Source: Armatimonadota bacterium
GTDB lineage: Bacteria > Sysuimicrobiota > Sysuimicrobiia > Sysuimicrobiales > VGFF01
Direction of reading: 5' to 3'
Assembly: GCA_016868955.1 (NCBI GenBank)
Contig: VGFF01000021.1
Span: forward strand, 1 to 22,170
DNA length: 22,170 nucleotides
In this document: one piece after another, positions 1-8,100 of the stretch
How the letters are laid out: every line of letters starts with the position of its first letter
How positions within the stretch are numbered: position 1 is the first letter of the stretch
The notes under the pieces: generated by a model
The model's database searches: none
Told to the model about the DNA's origin: nothing
Seen by the model: the letters and a program-made list of their open reading frames with translations, nothing else
Translations under genes and position numbers: made by a program

Positions 1-83
1 GCCAGGACCGCGACGGCGAAGAGGGACGCCAAAACCCAGCGCCCCCAAGCGGACGTGAGGAGTACCGCGTTCGTTGATCTCAC
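1..83 (-). CDS. Start of an exported protein of unknown function (partial)
   Basis: A GTG codon at 83-81 overlaps the TGA stop of lpxD (82-80) in a GTGA arrangement, which is a typical sign of translational coupling. The 27 codons present read as a basic N-terminus (MRSTNAV) followed by a hydrophobic stretch containing WVLASLFAVAVLA, so this looks like a signal peptide or first membrane helix. The gene runs off the left edge. Its place after bamA, ompH and lpxD suggests an envelope role. In related clusters lpxC, fabZ or lpxA often follow lpxD, but those are cytoplasmic proteins and would not begin this way. Function cannot be assigned from this fragment. Confidence 0.55.
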   Translation of the reverse strand, partial: MRSTNAVLLTSAWGRWVLASLFAVAVL

Positions 84-1096
84 GGCCGCTCGGCCTCCTC
101 GCCGCGGCGCTGGCGTAACGGCTGCGACAGTCGCCGAAGCGCCGCCTCCGCCTTCAGGAATTCCCGCCGCGGACGAGCAGGATAACCCATCACGATTTGA
201 CCGGGCTCGACATTGCCGATGATGCTTGCGCCCCCGAGCGCGATGGCGCCATGCCCCACCGTGATGTGATCGGCGACGCCGACCTGGCCGCCGAAGATCA
301 CGCCGTCCTCGACGACGGTGCTGCCCGCGATTCCGCACTGAGCGGCGATGACGCAGCCGCGGCCGATTCGCACGTTGTGCGCGATCTGCACGAGGTTGTC
401 GATCTTCGTGCCGGCGCCGATGCGCGTCTCGCCGAGCGTCGCGCGATCGATCGTCGTCGCGGCCCCGATCTCGACGTCGTCCTCGATGACGATCGCGCCC
501 ACTTGCGGGATCTTCTTATGCCCCTGCGGGCGGAGGACGTAACCGAAGCCGTCGGCGCCGATCACGGCGCCGTTTTGCACGATCACGCGCGCGCCCAGCC
601 GCGCGCCCTCGCGCAGGGACGCGTGGGCATGGACTTCGCAATCGTCGCCGATCGCGACGTTCGGGCCGACGTACGCAAGCGAGTGGATGATCGTCCGATC
701 GCCGATCCGCGCGCCGGCGCCGACGTAGGCGTAAGCGCCGATCGTGACGCCGGCGCCGAGGGTTACGTCCGCCTCGACGACCGCCGTCGGATGAATGCCT
801 TCCGGTCTGGTGGCGCGCGGGCCGAGGACGTCGAGCAAGTGGGCCAGCGCCAGGCGCGTGTCGGAAACGACGATCGCCGGCAGATCCGCCGGCGGTTCCG
901 CGCGCACGACGACCGCAGCCGCGCCGCCGGCGCGCGCCGCCGCGATCGCGGCGGCATCGGCGCAGACGACGATCGCACCGGGCCGGGCCGCCTCCGGCGA
1001 GACGATCTCGCGCACGGCCACCGTGCCGTCGCCGTGGAGCGTCCCATCGATGCGCTCGGCCAAGGCCGCGACGGAGAGGGGGGATCGCGCGTTCAT
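80..1096 (-). CDS. lpxD: UDP-3-O-acylglucosamine N-acyltransferase LpxD
   Basis: LpxD transfers a hydroxyacyl chain from acyl-ACP to the 2-amino group of UDP-3-O-acyl-glucosamine, the third step of lipid A synthesis, in the cytoplasm. The protein has 338 residues, the usual family length. Residues 1-100 match the N-terminal uridine-binding domain. Residues about 101-305 are hexapeptide repeats of a left-handed beta-helix. The family signatures GADGFGY (180-186), TTIDRATLG (214-222) and KIDNLVQIAHN (231-241) are present, with H240 in the position of the catalytic histidine. The C-terminal tail is helical and basic. It is the last complete gene of the envelope cluster, 18 nt after the third OmpH-like gene. 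Its presence implies that the organism makes LPS or lipid A. Confidence 0.97.
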   Translation of the reverse strand: MNARSPLSVAALAERIDGTLHGDGTVAVREIVSPEAARPGAIVVCADAAAIAAARAGGAAAVVVRAEPPADLPAIVVSDTRLALAHLLDVLGPRATRPEGIHPTAVVEADVTLGAGVTIGAYAYVGAGARIGDRTIIHSLAYVGPNVAIGDDCEVHAHASLREGARLGARVIVQNGAVIGADGFGYVLRPQGHKKIPQVGAIVIEDDVEIGAATTIDRATLGETRIGAGTKIDNLVQIAHNVRIGRGCVIAAQCGIAGSTVVEDGVIFGGQVGVADHITVGHGAIALGGASIIGNVEPGQIVMGYPARPRREFLKAEAALRRLSQPLRQRRGEEAERP

Positions 1097-1114
1097 ACGG
1101 TGGATGCGGCGGGG

Positions 1115-1534
1115 CTACTTCAGCTTGTCGAGCACCTTCTGCGTGATGTCCCGGCCGCCGCACCTCGCGTCATCCGGCTGACAGATCACGGAGCCCTTGG
1201 CGATGACGATGCGCACGCGCTCCTGGCGGGCGACGTCCTCGACGACCTCGCGGACGCGGCGGTTCAGGCGGTCCTCCAGCTCTTGCTTCATCCGCGCCAG
1301 ATCGCGGAAGTGGTTCTGCCGCAGCTGTTCGAAGTCTGCGCCCTTCAGCGTGCGCGACTGGAACTGCAGGTCGGCGGTCATCAGCTTCTCCTGCTCGTTC
1401 AGCTGCTTTTGCGCCGACAGCGCGAGAACGCTCTCGTTGAGGAGGCGGTTCGTGTCGACGACCCCGACGCGGGGCCCGGCGCAGCCCGCCAGGAGCATGA
1501 CCGGCAGCATCAACAGAATCAATTGCTTCATCAT
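1115..1534 (-). CDS. Short OmpH/Skp-like lipoprotein with two extra cysteines
   Basis: A 139-residue OmpH-family protein, third of three in a row. I start it at the ATG at 1534, which has a GGAGAA ribosome binding site 8 nt upstream and leaves a 16-nt gap after the previous gene. An in-frame ATG at 1573 would overlap that gene and put charged residues before the signal peptide. Residues 1-18 are a lipoprotein signal ending in the lipobox LLAGC, with the lipidated cysteine at C18. The OmpH pattern follows: a first strand (GVVDTNRLL), a charged helical middle, and a C-terminal strand and helix ending DITQKVLDKLK. An insertion before that last motif (CQPDDARCGG) adds two cysteines that could form a disulfide. 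Skp/OmpH proteins are periplasmic chaperones for outer-membrane proteins. The lipid anchor suggests a membrane-tethered version. Confidence 0.82.
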   Translation of the reverse strand: MMKQLILLMLPVMLLAGCAGPRVGVVDTNRLLNESVLALSAQKQLNEQEKLMTADLQFQSRTLKGADFEQLRQNHFRDLARMKQELEDRLNRRVREVVEDVARQERVRIVIAKGSVICQPDDARCGGRDITQKVLDKLK

Positions 1535-1550
1535 CGTGGGCGTTCTCCGT

Positions 1551-2762
1551 TCATCGTCTGTTGAGTCGGGCAATGACGTCCTCGGTGATGTCGATCCCCG
1601 AGAAGTTCGTCAGGTAGCGAACGAGCACGACGTCGAGCTGCTTCTCGAGCGCGATCGCCGCGACGTCTACGCGCAGCTCGGCGGCCATGACCGCCTGTAG
1701 TCGCGACGTCTGCCGCTGCGTGTCCCGCAGCTGCGTCTGCAAGGACTCCTGCTGGGCGCGTTTCTCGTCGAGGTAGCGCTCCTCTGCGCGCTTGACGATC
1801 TCGCGGTAATTATCGATGCGGGCCTTGACATCGGCCGCGGTTAAGGACAACCCGCCGAGGGCGGCGCCCACGAGCGCCTGCTCGCGCTCGCGCATCGTCC
1901 GTTGGAACTCTACTTGGCGCTTGTCGGAGAGTTCTTTGATTCGGGCGCGAATCATCGCCTCGCGCTCGGCCACCAGCCGTTGCCCCTCTTCGTTCAATTT
2001 CTTGTGCAACGCCTCCAGCTCGCGCCGGCTGACCTCCTCGCGCTCCTTGGCGAACGCCTGCATCTCCTGCTCCTTCTGGACGCGGAAGCCGTCGATCTTC
2101 TGATCGCGCTCGCGTTGCAGGCGCTCGTAGTCTTGCACGAGCTTGTCCGCCTGCTCCCGGCTGGCCAGCTGAGCGGCCTCCAGCCTCAGCCGGACATTGA
2201 GCAAGGGTGTCCGATATTCGGCCACGGTGCGTTCGTCCACCTCGCGGATCGCCACTTGCGCGTCACGCTGGCGCTGTTTGCTCTGGGTCTCGAACTCGGC
2301 CCGCAGCGCCGCCTCCCGCTTCTGGAGCCGGTCCCGCTGCTCGGCCTGCAGCTGCTCAGCGTAGCGTTTCAGCTCTTCCTGGCCCTGCTTTTCGAGCAAG
2401 GTCAGTTCCTCTTGATAGGTCTTGCGGAGCTGGTCGGCTTGCGTCTGCAGGGTGGCGCGGATCTCCTCCTGGATGCCCGGGCGCGCCGTTCTCGGAATCT
2501 GCGGGGGCAGGAGCGTCGGCGGCGCCAGCGGGATGCGCAGCGCGACCTCGATCTCGGCGATCTTCCGTCGCAGACCTTCGAATTCCGCGGCGCGCGGGTG
2601 GCGGCGGATGAGCCGATCCATGTCTACGAGGGCGATCCTCTGCGCGCGCGGCGTGGCCGACGCAGCCGGAGACGGGCTCGGCGTCGGCGGCGATTGCGCC
2701 AGATTCTGACAGCCCGTCGCGAACAGCGCGGCGAAGACCACCGCGACCAGCGAGAAACGCAC
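1551..2762 (-). CDS. Giant OmpH-like lipoprotein with long helical coiled coil
   Basis: A 403-residue protein with an OmpH-type head split by a long helical region. Starting from GTG at 2762 (1-base overlap with the stop of the preceding gene), residues 1-18 form a lipoprotein signal (lipobox FATGC, C18). A Pro/Ser/Ala-rich linker follows to about 40. An OmpH N-terminal half comes next (RIALVDMDRLIRRHPRAAE, from 42), then a Pro-rich break at 78-95. Residues about 97-365 are almost entirely charged and rich in Gln, Glu, Arg and Leu, as in coiled coils. The end (DVVLVRYLTNF then GIDITEDVIARL) matches the OmpH C-terminal strand and helix. Ordinary Skp/OmpH is about 160 residues. It may be a long-armed chaperone or an envelope spacer; that role is inference. 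Confidence 0.85.
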   Translation of the reverse strand: MRFSLVAVVFAALFATGCQNLAQSPPTPSPSPAASATPRAQRIALVDMDRLIRRHPRAAEFEGLRRKIAEIEVALRIPLAPPTLLPPQIPRTARPGIQEEIRATLQTQADQLRKTYQEELTLLEKQGQEELKRYAEQLQAEQRDRLQKREAALRAEFETQSKQRQRDAQVAIREVDERTVAEYRTPLLNVRLRLEAAQLASREQADKLVQDYERLQRERDQKIDGFRVQKEQEMQAFAKEREEVSRRELEALHKKLNEEGQRLVAEREAMIRARIKELSDKRQVEFQRTMREREQALVGAALGGLSLTAADVKARIDNYREIVKRAEERYLDEKRAQQESLQTQLRDTQRQTSRLQAVMAAELRVDVAAIALEKQLDVVLVRYLTNFSGIDITEDVIARLNRR

Positions 2763-3235
2763 TACTGCGCCTTCAGCTCCTTGATCACTTGGTCTGTCAG
2801 GTCGGTGCCGCCGTACAGGACGACGGACCGGTCCAGCACGACCAGGACGCCGGCCGCGCGGCCGACCTTGTCCACGGCCGAGCGGATGTCCTTGTCCAAC
2901 CCCTGGAACAGCTCGCGCTGGCGGCGCAGCACTTCCTCGGTTGTGCTGCGCTGGATCCGCTGCTGCTCGGCCGGCGTCTTGCCTTGCGCTTGTTGGCGCG
3001 CTTCCGTCATCTTGACCCGCGCGTACTGGTTGAGCGCCTCTTCCTGCGCGGCCTTCTTGGGATGCCCTTCCAGCGCGCGCTGCATGTCGACGTAGCCGAT
3101 GTTGAGCGTACGCCCGATCGCCGTGGCGCCGCTGGCCATCAGCGCATAGGCGCCGCCGGCGACGACCACGATGATCCCGGCCAGGATCAACAAGCGCACG
3201 ACATTCGCGGGGAGGCCGGATATCTTCGTCGTCAC
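2762..3235 (-). CDS. ompH: OmpH/Skp family protein with N-terminal membrane anchor
   Basis: A 157-residue OmpH-family protein of typical length. The GTG start at 3235 has an AAGGAGG ribosome binding site (3242-3248) 6 nt upstream. Residues 12-34 are a strongly hydrophobic segment without a clear cleavage site, so the protein may stay anchored in the inner membrane. The family pattern is clear: a first strand NIGYVDMQRALEGHPKKAA, a helical arm from about 60 to 120, and the end LVVLDRSVVLYGGTDLTDQVIK. Skp/OmpH proteins are trimeric periplasmic chaperones that hold unfolded outer-membrane proteins for the Bam machine. The position directly after bamA fits. The two following genes carry the same head motifs and look like duplicates of this one. 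Confidence 0.93.
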   Translation of the reverse strand: MTTKISGLPANVVRLLILAGIIVVVAGGAYALMASGATAIGRTLNIGYVDMQRALEGHPKKAAQEEALNQYARVKMTEARQQAQGKTPAEQQRIQRSTTEEVLRRQRELFQGLDKDIRSAVDKVGRAAGVLVVLDRSVVLYGGTDLTDQVIKELKAQ

Positions 3236-3241
3236 AGGTTT

Positions 3242-3248
3242 CCTCCTT
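3242..3248 (-). promoter_or_regulatory. Strong ribosome binding site of ompH
   Basis: Reads AAGGAGG on the minus strand, 6 nt before the GTG at 3235. It fixes the GTG as the start of the first OmpH-like gene. Confidence 0.8.
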
Positions 3249-3283
3249 AGGTTCGTCTTGCTCTCAGACGTACGGGTCGGCCT

Positions 3284-5128
3284 CTAGAACGGATGGCCGA
3301 AGTACAACCAGAACTGCGACGCGCCGTCCGATCTCACGGCGTAGTCGATCCGGACCGGGCCGATGGGCGCGGTGAACAGAATGCCGAGGCCGACGTCGCT
3401 GTACAGCGTGCTGACCAATCCGACTCCGCCGTCGGAAACGCCACCGGCATCGGCGAAGACCGCCAGCGAGAACTCCTTCAGGAAGTCGACGCTCGGGAGC
3501 AACCTCGCCATGCCGATCCGATACTCGAGGTTGGCGATGACCTGGCTGTTGCCGCGGGCCGCGCGGTACGGCAAGCCGCGGATACTGTAGGGGCCGCCAA
3601 GCACGTACTGATCTTGGATCGGCAGCGGTCCGGATGAGGCCCCCAGGCGCAGCCGCCCCACCAGCGTTCCCTCCCACACCGGAAGGTAATGGACGTACTC
3701 CGCCTGATACTTCTGGAAGCTGAAATCGCCGCCCAGGAACCGGAACGCGTAATCCACGCTGCCCCACGCGCGACTTCCGCGCGTCGCGAACGTGGCGCTG
3801 TCACGCGTGTCTTCCGTGAGCTCGAGACGCAGCGCGTTCGCGAGCCCCGGCGTCAAGGGCGCCGACGTTCCCGAGATCAACGTGAACCGTGTTCGTTCGC
3901 TGCGCAGCGAGCCCGTGCCCGAAAGCGTCGGCGACAGCTGGCGCGTGACGGCCAGGCTGCCGCCTTCGAGATTCTGGGAATAGGTGGAGGCCGACTGCAA
4001 GTCCGTGACCTCGGAGTTCAGGCGGTGCACTTCCAGCTTCAGCGACTGCCCGCGCTCCAAGAACCACGGGTCCTGATACGTGATGGAGACGTTCTCGCCG
4101 GGATCGCTCCCGAAGATGCCGGAGGTGGCGCCGCCGCTCAGCGACGCGATGTTCCGCGAGTACGCGAGCTGGATCTGCCGCCCCATCCCTTGGAAGTTTC
4201 GCTCCGCGAACGAGATGCTTCCGAGGATGCCACGCTCCTGGCTGTAACCGAGGCCAAACGAGATCTGCCGGTAGTTGCGCTCCTGAACCTCGATGATGAG
4301 GACGACTTTGTCCGGGCCGGATCCCGGCTGCGGATTCGCGCGGACATTTTCGAACAGCTGCGTCTCGAACAACTCGCGCAGATCTCGGTTAATGCGATTG
4401 AGATTGAAGACCTCGTTCTCGCGAACCGTCACGAAGCGCTGGGCGAAGATCGGCTGGGTGCGCTGCAGTCCTTGGAACTGGATGCGCTCCACGCGCCCTT
4501 CGGTGATCGTTAAGCGCAGCACGCCGGTCGCGTCGATCTCCACGTCGGAAACGCGCACGACCGGGTAGCCGCGGTCGAGATACAACCGCTCGATCGCACG
4601 GGCACCAGCCCGCAGATCGACGGTATTGAGAACCCGGCCCAGCTGCATACCAAGCGTCGTCAACAGTAGCTCGGTGGGTAGGACCGTGTTGCCGGTGATC
4701 GTGACTTGGCGAACTACCGGATTCTCCAGGACGACGAAGACGACGTCGACGCCGTCGGTGCCCTCTTGGATGCGCACGAGCACGTCGGCGAACAAGCCGG
4801 ACGCGATGATCTGCTCCACGTCCTGGCGCACACGATCGCGACCCAGCGGCTCTCCGGCGCGCGAGCCGATACGGCCAAAGATCGTGTCCGCCGGCACGTT
4901 CTCGTTGCCGCGAACGATGATATCCGAAATCCGCGGTGGCACCGCCGGTGTGGCCGAGGGTGTCGCGACCGGCGTTGGCGCTGGCGTGGTTGCCGGTGCG
5001 GGAGACGGCGTCGTCGCCGGCGCCGGAGACTGAGCGGCCGCGCCAACCGGGCTGAATGCGAGCGAGCAGGCTACGAAGAGCAAGCCGGCGCGAAACCCTA
5101 GCCTTGTCAGGTGCACGAAACCTCCCAT
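3284..5128 (-). CDS. bamA: Outer-membrane protein assembly factor BamA (Omp85), three POTRA domains
   Basis: BamA inserts beta-barrel proteins into the outer membrane. From the ATG at 5128 (614 residues) the protein has a signal peptide (hydrophobic GLLFVACSLAF, likely cleaved near GAAAQ). A Pro/Thr/Ala linker with a repeated SPAPATTP unit follows. Three POTRA domains come next at about 66-137, 138-211 and 212-285 (the first begins ISDIIVRGNENV). The barrel fills the rest. The barrel loop-6 motif is present as GGPYSIRGLPY near residue 515, and the chain ends in YFGHPF with the terminal Phe expected of an outer-membrane barrel. Proteobacterial BamA has five POTRAs. A GTG at 5116 with GGAGG 4 nt upstream is an alternative start. 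An ATG at 5221 would overlap tamB and is unlikely. The gene sits between tamB and ompH. Confidence 0.95.
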   Translation of the reverse strand: MGGFVHLTRLGFRAGLLFVACSLAFSPVGAAAQSPAPATTPSPAPATTPAPTPVATPSATPAVPPRISDIIVRGNENVPADTIFGRIGSRAGEPLGRDRVRQDVEQIIASGLFADVLVRIQEGTDGVDVVFVVLENPVVRQVTITGNTVLPTELLLTTLGMQLGRVLNTVDLRAGARAIERLYLDRGYPVVRVSDVEIDATGVLRLTITEGRVERIQFQGLQRTQPIFAQRFVTVRENEVFNLNRINRDLRELFETQLFENVRANPQPGSGPDKVVLIIEVQERNYRQISFGLGYSQERGILGSISFAERNFQGMGRQIQLAYSRNIASLSGGATSGIFGSDPGENVSITYQDPWFLERGQSLKLEVHRLNSEVTDLQSASTYSQNLEGGSLAVTRQLSPTLSGTGSLRSERTRFTLISGTSAPLTPGLANALRLELTEDTRDSATFATRGSRAWGSVDYAFRFLGGDFSFQKYQAEYVHYLPVWEGTLVGRLRLGASSGPLPIQDQYVLGGPYSIRGLPYRAARGNSQVIANLEYRIGMARLLPSVDFLKEFSLAVFADAGGVSDGGVGLVSTLYSDVGLGILFTAPIGPVRIDYAVRSDGASQFWLYFGHPF

Positions 5129-5195
5129 CTCAACGGGCACCTTTCCAAACAGGAGAATTGATTCCCGGTCGGTCCGGCTTATGCCTTCGTGCAGG

Positions 5196-8100
5196 CTACC
5201 ATTCAAAGGCCGCCCGAACAAGGATGCGCCATGGATTGCGGCGATCGCTGCCGAGCACGAGCGCGTAGTTCGGCGCGAAGCGATACTCGAGCGCCCACGC
5301 CGCCGCCGTCTGTTCTCCTAACGTTGTCGTCACCGTGAAGTGGAGCTGATCGACGACGAACCGCCCAAGGCGGAGCTGCAACGGCCGCTGGAAATCGTAG
5401 TCGATTTCGAACTCGGTGAGGCCGAGCAGCTCGCGCAATCGCGTTTCGAAGTCACCCAGCAGAAGACGGCTGAGCTCTTTCGCGACGAGCGCTGTGATCG
5501 AGTTCCTGTTGAGTTGTCCGGCGAACCCCGTCTTCTCGGCGAGCAGCTGCGCGATGTGCTCCTGCGACAGCGACGGCTCGCTCGTCAGCACGAGGGAGAG
5601 CTCGCGCGGCGTGCCGCGAATGTTGGCGAAGATCGTCACGTCGTTCACGCGCGTCCGCGCCCGCGCGGTGATCAGCGGTTCCAGGCCGCGAAACTCCTGG
5701 AACGTTCCGGTTGCCTGCTCGAGCTCGAACGGAATGCCAAACGCGCGATACTGGCCGCCCGTTCCGACGATCGTGCCGTTCAACATCGGTCGGCCTAGCG
5801 CGCCACCGACGTGTAGTCCGCCTTGCAGCGCGACGCGCAGCGATCCGACGTTCGCGAACAAGGCGGGGCCGGCCGCGACTTCCATGTTGAACGCGATCGA
5901 CGGGCCCGTCCCCGCGGTCGGACGCGACGGCGCCAAGACGGTGATGAGCTCACCGGCGCTGAAGACGAGCCGGCCGCCGGCCACCGGGTTGGCGGCCGGT
6001 CCCGTCAACGCGAGCGTCCCGTCGATCTGGCCGCGATAGAGATTCGGCACGTCGAGCGTGGCGTTCGAGAATCGGAGGGTCGCATCGACGACGTTCGGCT
6101 CGAGGTCGCGGAAGACGAGCTCGGCTCCGGCCATAACCCGGCCGGAGCCGAGCCCGCCTTCGAACTGCGTCAAGCGCGCGCGATTCTCGACGAACTGGAG
6201 TTGGCCGCGCAGTCCGTCCAGCGGCGTGTTGACGCCGAACAACTTGATGCGGCCGTCGGTCACCGTGAAGCCGCCTTCCAATCGCGGGTTGGCGATCGTG
6301 CCGGAGACCTCGACCTGCCCGCCGATCCCGCCCTGCGCCTGCTCGACCGCGGGGACGAACAGGCGCAGCACCGAGAGATCCGTTTGATCGGCCACGACGC
6401 GCAACGAAAGCTGGCGGTCCGGATCGACGCGGACGCTCACGGGATCGGCGGGGATTTCACCTGCGATCCGCAGTCGCTGTCCGCTGCGTTCGATCAACAC
6501 CTGTTCGATCGTCAACTCTCCGTCCCGGTAGAACGCTTCCCCGATGATCCGATCCGCAACGGCGCCCTCCGGACCCGCGCCCGTCATCTCGAACGTCAAG
6601 CCGGCGCGAGGATCTTGCAGCGTGCCGACGAGCTGCAGCGTGAAACCGAACCGGCCGAGCAACGGCTGCCGAAATCGCAGCGGCATCCGCAGCAAGTCCA
6701 CGGGGAGATTCTCACCGCTTACTTCGACTTCGCTGCGTCCGTCGAAGTTGAAGAACCCGATCGCCGCCAACCGGCCTTCGGTCGGCGTCGCCTCGAGCTG
6801 CTGAATGTCGACGCGGCGATTGGAGAGCGACAACCGTCCACGCGCGACGCGGATCGGGACGCGATTCCACGTCGCGTCGCGCACCGTCACGTCCAGCTCC
6901 GCTCGCGGATTCGACAATGGTCCGGCCAGTCGAAGCGTCCCGTCGATCGTGCCGCTGGCGTCGGCCGAGATGCGCCCCAATCGCAGCAAGGCACGAACGT
7001 TGCCGGCGCGCAGCTCCGCTTCCAGATCCGCGACGGGATCGCCGTCGAAGCGCAACGTGCCGCGCGCCGTGTAGAGGCTCGGTCCCAAGGTCAACGCGAC
7101 CGGATCGAGGAACAACGTTCCCGCGCGCCAGCGAACCACTCCCTCGGCGCGGTCGAAGCGCTGCGCGTTGACAACGAGGTTGTCGGTGCGGATCGATGCA
7201 GTCAGGTCCGGCACCGCGACCGTTCCTTCGACCCGCCCGCGCAATTCGAGGTCACCGCGCAAGGCAAACGCCGGATTGCGCAGCAGGCCGAGATCTTCGA
7301 GTCGCAATCGGCTAGCCTCGAAATCCAAAGAGAGGCGTCCGTCGGCGTAAACTTGCCCGCGCGCGACCGCCGATGACTCGTTGCGCCGCACCGCCGCACG
7401 CCGAAGATCGATGACGCCGTCCCGCCACGCGAGCTCGGCATCGACGCGATCGAACGACTGCCCGAGGATCGATCCATCGCGCCACGAGAACGTTCCCTCG
7501 GCCTTGGGCACGGGGATCGTTCCCCCCAGCCGAACGGCGCCGGAGAGGACGCCGGCGACCGGCGTCGAGAGTCCCGCGATCCGGGCCAATCGTTGCGCGT
7601 CGGCGCCTTCGGTAGACAAGGTGAGCGACAAGCCGCCGAACGGACCCCAGGACGCGTCGCCTTCGATCCGGTAGAGATCCTCTCCGTCCCGGACGGACAA
7701 CCGCACGAGGTGGAGCGCGCGCCGCGTCAAGAGAAACTCCGCCAGCACGTCATCGAAGGCAACGGTGCCGACGCGGCCGTCGGTTGCGGTCAACGTTCCC
7801 GCCAAGGTCGGCTCCGCGAGCGTTCCTTCTAATTTAAAGACGCTGGAGGCGCGCCCCGCGATCGGAAGGGACGACCCGAAGCGGTCCGCCACCGTCACGA
7901 CGTCGACGTCTCGCGCCAGCCCGCCGATCCGAAGCCGCCCGTCGCGGGCCACCGATCCCCAAGCCGCTAAGGACGAATCGCCATAGCGCGCGCTGGCGTG
8001 GTCGATCCACAGGTTTCCGTCGTCGTACCAGAAGCTCAAGCGGGGCTCCATGACGCGCCATCCGGAGACGTCCGCGAATGGGGCGCGGACGAATCCCGCG

